From contig CADEDH010000018.1 of NCBI GenBank assembly GCA_902826025.1, positions 12,633-54,233 of the forward strand: a DNA stretch of 41,601 bases, in the 5' to 3' direction. The notes under the pieces were generated by a model. It saw nothing but the letters and a program-made list of their open reading frames with translations. It did no database searches and was not told the DNA's origin. The stretch comes from an uncultured Actinomycetes bacterium (GTDB lineage: Bacteria > Actinomycetota > Acidimicrobiia > Acidimicrobiales > SZUA-35). Numbering within the stretch: the stretch's first letter is position 1; each line of letters begins with the position of its first letter. This document shows, in pieces, positions 1-6,636 of this stretch. Both the position numbers and the translations under genes were made by a program.

Positions 1-177
1 CCCGAGGCGGTGTTCATGAGCACCAAGGTGCTCGTCATGTCGGCCCGGCCGGGGCGGATCGTGGCCGAGTTCCAGGTCCCGTTCGCCTACCCCCGGGTGC
101 CCGATCTCCGCTTCGACCCCGAGTTCGCCAAGCTCAGCGGCGAGGTGTCGCACGCACTGCGAGGAGCGCACCAGTGA
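1..177 (+). CDS. ABC transporter ATP-binding protein, C-terminal end (partial)
   Basis: The window opens inside an open reading frame that ends with TGA at 175-177. The visible 58 residues include MSARPGRI, typical of the C-terminal part of SsuB/TauB/ThiZ-type import ATPases just after the nucleotide-binding core, and a PEF segment common in these tails. Walker A, signature and Walker B motifs lie outside the window. The stop overlaps the permease GTG start by 4 bp (GTGA), so the two are translationally coupled. It should energise the importer encoded by the next two genes from the cytoplasmic face. Family is fairly certain from the tail motif and neighbours; the substrate is not. Confidence 0.85.
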   Translation, partial: PEAVFMSTKVLVMSARPGRIVAEFQVPFAYPRVPDLRFDPEFAKLSGEVSHALRGAHQ

Positions 178-1073
178 CCGACCTCGACCAGCTGTCCAGC
201 ACCGCCGCGGCCGACGTGGCGGCGGAGCTCAGCCAGCTCCCGCCCGACGCCCCCCGGGCCGCCCCCGGCATCAGCCGGCCCCGCTGGTTCGCCACCACCG
301 TGCTGCCCCCGATGGTGCTGGGCGCCGTCCTCCTGGGCGTCTGGTACTTCATCAGCTACGGCGTGCTGACACCCCGCAAACGGTTCCTGCTCGAGCCGCC
401 CCACCGGGTGCTCACCGAAGGCTTCTTCGACTGGGACTCGTTCTCCGAGATCCTCCAGGCCCTGTGGTCGAGCACCAAGGTGGCCATGATCGGGCTCGTC
501 CTGTCCATCATCATCGGTTTCGCCCTGGCCATCGTGATGAGCCAGGCCAAAGTGGTGGAGCGGGCCCTGTTCCCGTTCATGGTGACCCTGCAGGCCATCC
601 CCATCCTGGCCCTGGTGCCCCTGATCCAGTTCTGGTGGGGCACCGGCCAGACGGCCCGGGTGATGGTGTGCATCATCATCGCCGTGTTCCCCATCCTGGT
701 GAACACGCTGTTCGGGCTGTCGTCGGCCGACAAGGGCATGCACGATCTGTTCACCCTGCACAACGCCGGCCGCGCCACCCGGCTCCGCAAGCTGATGTTC
801 CCCTCCGCCTTGCCCGCCGTCTTCGCCGGCCTTCGCATCTCGGCCGGGCTGTCGGTTATCGGCGCCATCGTGGGCGACTTCTTCTTCGGCAAGGGTGACA
901 AGGGCATCGGCCAGCTGCTGCGGAAGTTCGCCAACGACCTGTCGGGCGAGCAGTTGCTGGCGTCGGTGATCATGTCGTCGCTGCTCGGCATCAGTGTGTT
1001 CCTGATCTTCGGCTGGCTCCAGAACCGAGTGATCGGCAAGTGGTACGACTCCGCCGGAGGCGGCGGCCGCTGA
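174..1073 (+). CDS. ABC transporter permease, nitrate/taurine/HMP type
   Basis: This 299-residue inner-membrane permease of the SsuC/TauC/ThiX (BPD_transp_1) type starts with GTG inside the stop of the ATPase gene. A hydrophilic N-terminus of about 40 residues precedes a first membrane helix (VLPPMVLGAVLLGVWYF). Several further helices follow, and the EAA-like cytoplasmic loop that contacts the ATPase lies near residues 175-215 (AGRATRLRKLMFPSALPAVF). The length is usual for the family. The last residues are a charged cytoplasmic tail. It forms the membrane channel of an importer with the upstream ATPase and downstream binding lipoprotein. Transport direction is certain by family; substrate is inferred only from the binding protein. 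Confidence 0.92.
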   Translation: MTDLDQLSSTAAADVAAELSQLPPDAPRAAPGISRPRWFATTVLPPMVLGAVLLGVWYFISYGVLTPRKRFLLEPPHRVLTEGFFDWDSFSEILQALWSSTKVAMIGLVLSIIIGFALAIVMSQAKVVERALFPFMVTLQAIPILALVPLIQFWWGTGQTARVMVCIIIAVFPILVNTLFGLSSADKGMHDLFTLHNAGRATRLRKLMFPSALPAVFAGLRISAGLSVIGAIVGDFFFGKGDKGIGQLLRKFANDLSGEQLLASVIMSSLLGISVFLIFGWLQNRVIGKWYDSAGGGGR

Positions 1074-1150
1074 GCTGACCCGAGCCGAACGATCCCGGGT
1101 CCGTCGCGCCCCGAGAGCAACCGTCCACCACCCAAGGGAGAGACAGATAC

Positions 1151-2377
1151 ATGAGAGCAAGACATGGGACACGGGCCGCGGCCCTGCTGTTCACGCTGGG
1201 GCTGGCCGCCTCGGCCTGTGGCAGCGACGGCGACTCCACGTCCACCACCGACTCGGACTCGGCCTCCAGCGAGGCCACCACCGCCACCACCGAGGGCGGC
1301 GTCACCACCGAGGCGTCGACGGCCACGTCCGCTGCGGGGGGCGCGGTCGACCTGTCCAAGGTGTGCCCGGCCTCGATCGTGATCCAGACCGACTGGTTCC
1401 CCGAGTCCGAGCACGGGGCTCTGTTCCAGATGCTCGGGGACGACTACAAGATCGACGCCGACCAGAAGGTGGTCACCGGCTCCCTCACCGCCGGCGGCAA
1501 AGACACCGGGGTCGACATCGAGATCCGGGCGGGCGGCCCCGCCATCGGTGACGGCAACGTGGAGTCGGTGATGTACACCGACGACGACATCATGCTGGGC
1601 TACGCAACTACCGACGGTCAGATCCTGACGTCCGATAAGACCCCGCTGCTGTCGGTGGTTGCCCCCCTCGAGCTGAACCCCCAGATCATCTACTGGGATC
1701 CCGAGACGTACCCCGACGTGAAGACTCTGGCCGACCTGGGCACGAAGAATATCACGATTAACGTCTTTCCTGGGGGTACCTTCACCGAGGTATTCGTGGC
1801 CCAAGGAATATGGAAAGAGGGGCAGATAGACCCGTCATACAGAGGCGCCCCTGACCGGTTCGTCGCCGAGGGGAACATCGCCCAGCAGGGCTTCGCCTCG
1901 GCCGAGCCCTGGATATACAAGAACCAGGTCACCGAATACGGCAAGGACCTCGCCTTCCAGCTGCTGAACGACGCCGGCTTCCCGGTCTACTCCCAGACTC
2001 TGGCCATCCGCCCCGACCGGCTGGAGGAGCTCACCCCCTGCCTGACCGAGCTGGTGCCGGTGGTCCAGCAGGCCACGGTCGACTTCTACGCCGACCCGAA
2101 GGCGGCCAACGCCAAGATCGTGGAGACGGTCAAGGCCTACGACACCTTCTGGACCTACCCGGCCGAGCTGGCCGACTTCTCGGTGGCGAAGCAGCTCGAG
2201 TTGAAGCTGGCCGGTAACGGGCCGGACTCCACGGTGGGCAACTTCGACACCACCCGGGTCCAGGAGGTTATCGACGCCCTGACCACGGCGAAGATGGACT
2301 TCCCGGCGAGCATGACCCCCGACAAGCTCGTCACCAACGAGTTCATCGACACCAGCATCGGCTTCGGCCAGGCATAA
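1151..2377 (+). CDS. NMT1/THI5-type ABC substrate-binding lipoprotein
   Basis: A 408-residue extracytoplasmic binding protein. The N-terminus has a signal peptide with a lipobox-like LAASAC (Cys23), followed by a low-complexity Ser/Thr/Asp linker to about residue 70, so it should be a membrane-anchored lipoprotein. The mature domain begins with IQTDWFPESEHGALFQ, the segment seen in NMT1/THI5-like proteins that bind pyrimidine precursors (HMP, ThiY) or flavins (RibY). The start is set by AGGGAG about 10 nt upstream of ATG. It lies 77 bp after the permease and completes the importer. Codons in about 1740-1860 use ATA, AGA, TCA and AAT, unlike the rest of the gene. A pyrimidine- or flavin-like ligand is an inference. 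Confidence 0.85.
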   Translation: MRARHGTRAAALLFTLGLAASACGSDGDSTSTTDSDSASSEATTATTEGGVTTEASTATSAAGGAVDLSKVCPASIVIQTDWFPESEHGALFQMLGDDYKIDADQKVVTGSLTAGGKDTGVDIEIRAGGPAIGDGNVESVMYTDDDIMLGYATTDGQILTSDKTPLLSVVAPLELNPQIIYWDPETYPDVKTLADLGTKNITINVFPGGTFTEVFVAQGIWKEGQIDPSYRGAPDRFVAEGNIAQQGFASAEPWIYKNQVTEYGKDLAFQLLNDAGFPVYSQTLAIRPDRLEELTPCLTELVPVVQQATVDFYADPKAANAKIVETVKAYDTFWTYPAELADFSVAKQLELKLAGNGPDSTVGNFDTTRVQEVIDALTTAKMDFPASMTPDKLVTNEFIDTSIGFGQA

Positions 2378-2400
2378 CTCTGGGCCCTCGCTCGCTCGGA

Positions 2401-2429
2401 CCGCCGGCTTTCATGCTGTAAGCCGGCGG
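2401..2429 (+). terminator. Hairpin terminator after the ABC operon
   Basis: A perfect 10-bp stem (CCGCCGGCTT at 2401-2410, AAGCCGGCGG at 2420-2429) with a 9-nt loop lies 24 nt after the binding-protein stop. Only a loose T-rich stretch follows, so it is a GC-rich actinobacterial-type terminator rather than a classic U-tract one. Confidence 0.7.
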
Positions 2430-2457
2430 TCGCATTCGTCTATTCTGCCACAATACT

Positions 2458-2487
2458 TTGACACTGGTAACGTCACGCTGGTACTTT
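2458..2487 (+). promoter_or_regulatory. Candidate promoter for the small secreted protein
   Basis: A perfect -35 hexamer TTGACA (2458-2463) is followed after 18 nt by TACTTT (2482-2487), a weak -10. It lies in locally AT-rich DNA about 95 nt before the next start codon. An exact TTGACA is unusual in this window. Assignment rests on sequence only. Confidence 0.4.
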
Positions 2488-2581
2488 GCTAGCTTGCACC
2501 TCGTAAACCCCTGCACCTCGCAGGGTTGACTAAGCGCCAGACTCCTGGCGCGTTCGGATTTCACAGAAACGGAGAGCGACC

Positions 2582-2827
2582 ATGATGCGTAAGACTCGTC
2601 TTTTGGGGATCGCTAGCATAGTCTCACTATGCGCCATTCTTGTACCAACTTCGCCAGCCTCAGCGAGCGTATGCGGCATCCACTCGGATCATGGCCACCC
2701 GGCAGCTTATATGCGATATATGGGTCACAGAACAGACAGTAATAATAAGCACTATAATACCTGGAAAATCTACTACCAGGGCGGCGTCAGCCAAGTGGAG
2801 TACTACTGCGGTACAGGTGCCGATTAG
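2582..2827 (+). CDS. Small secreted protein with two cysteines, unknown function
   Basis: An 81-residue protein of no family I recognise. Residues 1-29 are a clear Sec signal peptide (positively charged MMRKTR, hydrophobic core, cleavage after ASA-S). The mature part of about 52 residues is rich in His, Tyr, Asn and Ser, and has two cysteines (31 and 77) that could form one disulfide. GGAGAG sits 7 nt before ATG. Its codons (ATA, AGA, AAT, TAT) and low GC differ sharply from every neighbour, which suggests recent transfer. It stands alone between the ABC terminator and a pseudogene. A secreted peptide, bacteriocin-like or inhibitor role is possible but unsupported. Confidence 0.65.
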   Translation: MMRKTRLLGIASIVSLCAILVPTSPASASVCGIHSDHGHPAAYMRYMGHRTDSNNKHYNTWKIYYQGGVSQVEYYCGTGAD

Positions 2828-3069
2828 TGCAATAGCCGTAGATCCTGTGGGTTGGTATCTGGGCTGGTCAGCGTAAGATCTTGCTCAAGTCGCTGACGGG
2901 GTGTGGCCACCGCGTCAGGGTCTACTGTCTGTGACAACGAACAATCCCGTGGCGGTGGTCGCCGGTGTGCGGCGTAGTTGACTCCGGGATCTGTGCCACC
3001 GAGTTCGATGCGGTGGCGGGCAGGATCACTTGCCGGGATCCTGGCCCACCTGGGTCTCGTAGTCGCCCG
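2828..3069. other. Low-GC unexplained segment next to the pseudogene
   Basis: About 240 bp with lower GC than the surroundings. Rieske similarity stops at its right edge (about 3070), and the secreted-protein gene ends at its left edge. It encodes no recognisable protein in six frames and has no visible terminal inverted repeats. It may be the scar of the event that removed the 3' half of the oxygenase gene. Confidence 0.4.
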
Positions 3070-3677
3070 TGGAGGATGAACACGTGGTAGGCGTCCACCG
3101 AGTTCTCGTGCGTCTGGAACCAGTTGCACGGGGCCTCGGCGGGGCCGCCAAAGGCGAAGTGGTCGATGACCACGATCTCCTCGACGTCGCTCAGGTCCTC
3201 GAAGATGTCGTAGCGGGGGAACACCGGCTGGCGGGCGGCCGGGCCGAGGTAGGCGAAAGCAGGCCGTGGTAATCCACCACCGGGTACCACGGCTGGCGGA
3301 ACCGGTTGCGCTCCCGTAGGCCACTCCCCGCTCGGGCTCACAGGGCTGGTCGAGGCAGGTGCCGTCGGCGGCGAACAACCAGCCGTGGTACGGGCAGCGG
3401 ATGCCGTTCTCCTCCACCCGGCCGAGATAGAGCGGTGGCAGCAGCGGGGCGTGAGGAGCCCGGGGATGCCGTCGGTGGACCGGTACAGGATCAGGTCCTA
3501 GCCCAGCAGGCGGACCTGGCGGGGCACGGCGGTGGCCTCGGTGGAGCGGGCCACGGGGTGCCAGTAGCGGCGCAACAGCTCGCCCGACGGGGTGCCGGGC
3601 CCAGTCTCCACCAATCGGGGGTCCCACGTGCCGGGCTGGCGCCCGTAGGCCCGCCCATCGTCGATCGTTGCCGCCAT
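3070..3677 (-). pseudogene. Rieske [2Fe-2S] aromatic-ring oxygenase alpha subunit, decayed fragment
   Basis: Reading across frames recovers the N-terminal half of a phthalate-dioxygenase-type Rieske oxygenase: GTPSGELLRRYWHPVA, then QVRLLG, then CCHR (first half of the Rieske motif), then LYLGRVEENG and CPYHGW (second half), then NRFRQPWYPVVDYHG, FAYLGP and NWFQTHENSVDAYHVFILHG. The frame is broken by a stop at 3498-3500 (Glu to TAG in LLG*DL), a small deletion near 3432 between the two Rieske half motifs, and shifts near 3315 and 3260. The C-terminal catalytic half with the mononuclear iron site is missing. An intact relative would hydroxylate or demethylate an aromatic or N-methyl substrate. 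The start is taken at ATG 3677, because an upstream ATG lies in the hairpin at 3708-3749. Confidence 0.85.
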
Positions 3678-3707
3678 GGGTCGCCATTGTCGCACCCCAT
3701 CCCTCAC

Positions 3708-3749
3708 CTTTTCACCCACGCCGTCGCCGGCGACGCCCTGGGTGAAAAG
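3708..3749 (-). terminator. Long hairpin downstream of the amidohydrolase gene
   Basis: Perfect 11-bp arms (CTTTTCACCCA at 3708-3718, TGGGTGAAAAG at 3739-3749) enclose a second perfect palindrome (CGTCGCCGGCGACG). It begins about 30 nt after the amidohydrolase stop and before the pseudogene start, so it most likely ends the amidohydrolase transcript. Confidence 0.65.
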
Positions 3750-3754
3750 TTGGG

Positions 3755-3778
3755 CGGGGGCGGGGGCGGGGGCGGGGG
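3755..3778 (+). repeat. (CGGGGG)4 hexamer repeat, G-quadruplex-like
   Basis: Four perfect tandem CGGGGG units abut the amidohydrolase stop codon. Four G5 runs separated by single C meet the pattern for a parallel G-quadruplex on the plus strand. On the transcript of the minus-strand gene the tract is C-rich. It is also a likely slippage site. Confidence 0.8.
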
Positions 3779-5059
3779 TCAGCGGTGGATACGGAGCTCC
3801 TGATCGCAGGAGGCGACGAGGCGGCCCTGACGGAACACCCGGCGGGATCGGGGGGCGTCGGCGATGGCGGCCCGGATCGACGCGGCGTTGATGGCCACCA
3901 GGTCGGCCGGGTCGCCCACGGCGATCGTGACCGGCTCCAGGCCCAGCGCCCGCCGTACCTGGTTCGACACCATGTCGTAGGCATCGCCGGGGAGCTGGTG
4001 GGCCGCCATCACCAGCAGCGACGCCGTCTCCAGCGGGTCGCTCCGGCCCACCAGGTTGAACGGGTCCTGCACGTTGTCGCCCCCGGCGGCCACGATCACC
4101 CCGGCCTGGCGCAGGGCAGCGATGGCGGTGAGGCCCCGGGGGGTGGCGGCCGGATGGCCCCGCCCCTGGAGGAACAGGTTGGTCTGGGGCAGGGGCACCA
4201 CCGAGATTTTGGCCGCCGCCACCTCGGCCGCCACCGCCGCCTGCACGTCGGGCGGCTGCATGCCCAGGCTCACGCAGTGGCTGGCCGTCACCGGGTGCTC
4301 GAAGCCCCGGTCGGTCACGGCCCGGGCCAGGTCACGCAAGGTGAGCATGCCGGGATCGAGGGTTTCGTCGACGTGGAGGTCCACCGGCAGGCCGGCGTCA
4401 GCGGCGGCGTCGAGGCACACCTTGATCACGCCGGGCCCGTCGCCGTTCTCGTCGAGGTGGGGGCAGCCGCCCACCAGGTCCACCCCGGCCGCCAGGGCCT
4501 CCGCCAGCGCGGCCCGGGTGCCGGCCCCCTCCGGCCCCACCAACGGGGTGCCGCACAGGGCCACGAGCTGGACGTCGAGCAGACCCTCGAAGGTGGCCGC
4601 CGCCTCCCGGACGGCCACCACGCTGCGGGCCCCCACATCGGCCGTGACGTTCACGTGGCTGCGCACAGCGGTGACGCCGTGAACGGCCAGCAGCCCCAGG
4701 GCGGCGGTGGCCCGGGCCACGGTGCCCTCGTGGGTGAAGGCGCCGGCCGCGGCCGCCGCCACCCAGGCATCGATGGCGCCCAGCAGATCGCCGGTGGGGT
4801 TGGGCACCATCTCGGCCGTGAGGGCCTTGTCGAGATGGGCGTGGGGCTCGGCCATGGCCGGCAGCACCAGCCAGCCCTGGAGGTCCACCCGATCCCCCGG
4901 GGCCGAGGGGTCGGGCGTCGGCCAGGCCGGGGCCGGCGTCACGGCGGCGATCCGGCCGTCGACCACTGTCAGGTCGACAATCTCACCGTCGATCAGGCGG
5001 GCGTTGGCCAGCACCGTTCGACGGACCTCACCGGGAAGATGCTCAGCCGCCGTCACCAT
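3779..5059 (-). CDS. Cytosine-deaminase-like metal-dependent amidohydrolase
   Basis: A 426-residue cytoplasmic TIM-barrel amidohydrolase of the CodA-like group. Metal and catalytic motifs from the chosen start are HAHLDK (His73, His75), LHVDE (His229, Glu232), SHCVSLG (His261) and GGDNVQDP (Asp328). HVDE followed later by GGDN is typical of cytosine deaminase and isocytosine/creatinine-type deaminases. The start was placed at 5059 rather than 5095 because a -10-like TACCGT lies 8 nt upstream and the extra 12 residues are not domain-like. It would deaminate or hydrolyse a cyclic amidine or N-heterocycle. Neighbouring amidase and HMP-type importer genes fit N-heterocycle scavenging. The exact substrate cannot be read from sequence. 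Confidence 0.87.
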   Translation of the reverse strand: MVTAAEHLPGEVRRTVLANARLIDGEIVDLTVVDGRIAAVTPAPAWPTPDPSAPGDRVDLQGWLVLPAMAEPHAHLDKALTAEMVPNPTGDLLGAIDAWVAAAAAGAFTHEGTVARATAALGLLAVHGVTAVRSHVNVTADVGARSVVAVREAAATFEGLLDVQLVALCGTPLVGPEGAGTRAALAEALAAGVDLVGGCPHLDENGDGPGVIKVCLDAAADAGLPVDLHVDETLDPGMLTLRDLARAVTDRGFEHPVTASHCVSLGMQPPDVQAAVAAEVAAAKISVVPLPQTNLFLQGRGHPAATPRGLTAIAALRQAGVIVAAGGDNVQDPFNLVGRSDPLETASLLVMAAHQLPGDAYDMVSNQVRRALGLEPVTIAVGDPADLVAINAASIRAAIADAPRSRRVFRQGRLVASCDQELRIHR

Positions 5060-5067
5060 GGCGCCCC

Positions 5068-5073
5068 ACGGTA
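5068..5073 (-). promoter_or_regulatory. -10-like TACCGT for the amidohydrolase, leaderless spacing
   Basis: TACCGT ends 8 nt before ATG 5059, placing the expected transcription start at or next to the start codon. No Shine-Dalgarno sequence is visible. It supports 5059 over the longer start. Confidence 0.45.
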
Positions 5074-5128
5074 CCGGTGCCGCCTCTCGGCCCATGTGCC
5101 GTCGAGCTGGAGGAACGCAGCCTGGCGG

Positions 5129-6535
5129 TCAGCTGGTGACCGACACGTCCACCGCCGTCGCCGGGCCACTGGCGGCGTACCCGGCGGCCGCCACCGAGGC
5201 GAAGTAGGCATCGAGGCCGGGCTCGCCCGAGTTCAGGTGCTCGATGTAGTTCGACTGGGCGTGGCCGGCTCCGGCCCACCCGCCGCTGAACCGGTCGACG
5301 ACGGCGCCGTTGGTACCGGGGAACGGGGTGGTGGGCCTGTGGCCGATCTGCTCGGCCATCACCGGCACGTCCTTGTTGTTCTGGAGCACGAGCACATCGG
5401 TGCCGGGCCTGACGTGAGGCAGCTGGGGCTGGGAGTAGTAGGCGGCCGCCACCACATGGCTGACGTGGTAGTCCCGGCCGTTGAAGCCCGAATCGCTGGC
5501 CAGGTCGAGGGCGGTGTCGGCCCCGAAACTGTGGCCGATGATCATCAGGTTGGCCCCCGGCGGCACAGCGGCCCGCTGCAGATGCTCCCGAACCATCTGG
5601 GCGTAGCGGTTGCCGTCGATCCCGGTGCTCCCGGCCGATACGGCAGCCACCTGATCGGTGTCTCGCACCGACTGGTCGACAGTGTCGAAGCCGGCGTGAG
5701 GATCGGTCAGGTCGGTCACGCCGGGGAGGACCAGCGTGTAGTTGCCGTTGCCGTGGTCGATGATCTGGAACTCGTCGCTGCGGATCCGGGTGCCATCGGC
5801 GGTAGCAGCGAAGGCATCGATCACCGCCGCCCGACCCCGATCTCGCTCGCTCGCTCCAGCCACCTGGAACGTGCCGGCGGGCCGGGTGTCGAGGCGGCCG
5901 CCGGGGTCGCCGCTGCGGGGGCCGGGTGGGCCGGCCACGGCGTCGACGATCGGCTCGGCCACGAACCGGTCGAGCTGTTCAACCGCCAACGGGGTCACAT
6001 ACCGGTTCTGGACATCGGCCACCACCGGATAGAGCAGCGGACTCATGCCGCTCAGCGCGAGCGCCTCGAGGCTGGCGAACCCCTCCCGGCGGTAGAACAG
6101 GGCATCGAGGAGCACGTCGTCGGCCTGGTCGGCCACCCAGCGGCCACCGTCGGCCACCCGGCCGCCCAGCCACCGGGCCCCATCACCGGCCCAACCGAAG
6201 ACGCCGCCGACGCCGCCGCCGTTCCCGCCCCCACCGCGGCTCGGAGTGGCCGGGCCGTCGAGGGAGGCGCTGGCCCGCTCCTGCTCCCGCCGGTTGCGTT
6301 CGATCGTGTCGGCCGCCGCGCCCAGGGCCCGCACCGCGGCCAGAAGCGCCGGCCGGTGACGGGACGACCAGTGCCGGGCGAACTGGCCGGCGTCGGGCCC
6401 CTCCCACAGCTGGCCCAGCTGCCCGACGGCGCCTTCGGCCGCCCCCACGACTCCCTCCAGCTCGCCGCCGTGGCGCCGCATGCCCGACGCCAAGCCCCCC
6501 AGTCGCTCCAGATCCGCTCCGACCAGTCCCGCCAT
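5129..6535 (-). CDS. WXG100-like N-terminus fused to an alpha/beta hydrolase, putative secreted lipase/esterase
   Basis: A 468-residue protein. Residues 1-93 form two predicted helices around a turn carrying LWEGPDA (Trp44-Glu45-Gly46, a WXG motif), as in ESAT-6/WXG100 proteins. A Gly-rich linker (about 98-115) follows. The C-terminal half is an alpha/beta hydrolase with nucleophile elbow GHSFGAD (Ser336), a likely acid in QNNKD (Asp389) and a likely base in AGAGH (His425), in canonical order. The start at 6535 is chosen because the frame further upstream is low-complexity Arg/Pro and runs into the divergent amidase, while TAGCGT sits 7 nt before this ATG. WXG100 domains direct type VII secretion, so a secreted lipase, esterase or toxin is plausible, but no type VII genes are in the window. 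Confidence 0.8.
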   Translation of the reverse strand: MAGLVGADLERLGGLASGMRRHGGELEGVVGAAEGAVGQLGQLWEGPDAGQFARHWSSRHRPALLAAVRALGAAADTIERNRREQERASASLDGPATPSRGGGGNGGGVGGVFGWAGDGARWLGGRVADGGRWVADQADDVLLDALFYRREGFASLEALALSGMSPLLYPVVADVQNRYVTPLAVEQLDRFVAEPIVDAVAGPPGPRSGDPGGRLDTRPAGTFQVAGASERDRGRAAVIDAFAATADGTRIRSDEFQIIDHGNGNYTLVLPGVTDLTDPHAGFDTVDQSVRDTDQVAAVSAGSTGIDGNRYAQMVREHLQRAAVPPGANLMIIGHSFGADTALDLASDSGFNGRDYHVSHVVAAAYYSQPQLPHVRPGTDVLVLQNNKDVPVMAEQIGHRPTTPFPGTNGAVVDRFSGGWAGAGHAQSNYIEHLNSGEPGLDAYFASVAAAGYAASGPATAVDVSVTS

Positions 6536-6542
6536 GCCCCGG

Positions 6543-6548
6543 ACGCTA
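6543..6548 (-). promoter_or_regulatory. -10-like TAGCGT for the WXG-hydrolase, leaderless spacing
   Basis: TAGCGT ends 7 nt before ATG 6535, the same spacing as at several other starts in the window. No ribosome binding site lies between. Confidence 0.55.
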
Positions 6549-6573
6549 CGTCTCCCCCGCCCCGTCGCCCATC

Positions 6574-6585
6574 GGGATCGATCCC
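6574..6585. repeat. 12-bp palindrome GGGATCGATCCC, copy 1
   Basis: A perfect palindrome between the divergent hydrolase and amidase starts. It lies about 26-37 nt upstream of the hydrolase -10 hexamer, so it is well placed to act as an operator. The same palindrome recurs just after the amidase stop. Confidence 0.5.
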
Positions 6586-6624
6586 TCCGCAGGGTTTCCG
6601 TCGACCGGACCGAGGGTCTTGGGT

Positions 6625-6630
6625 CATGAT
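6625..6630 (+). promoter_or_regulatory. -10-like CATGAT for the amidase, leaderless spacing
   Basis: CATGAT ends 6 nt before the GTG start at 6637 and no Shine-Dalgarno sequence is visible. The first T of the consensus is missing, so this is weaker than the other members of the set. Confidence 0.35.
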
Positions 6631-6636
6631 TGGCCG

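Noticed and set aside
2828..3069. Insertion sequence remnant
   Set aside because: No transposase fragment, terminal inverted repeats or target duplication could be found by eye.
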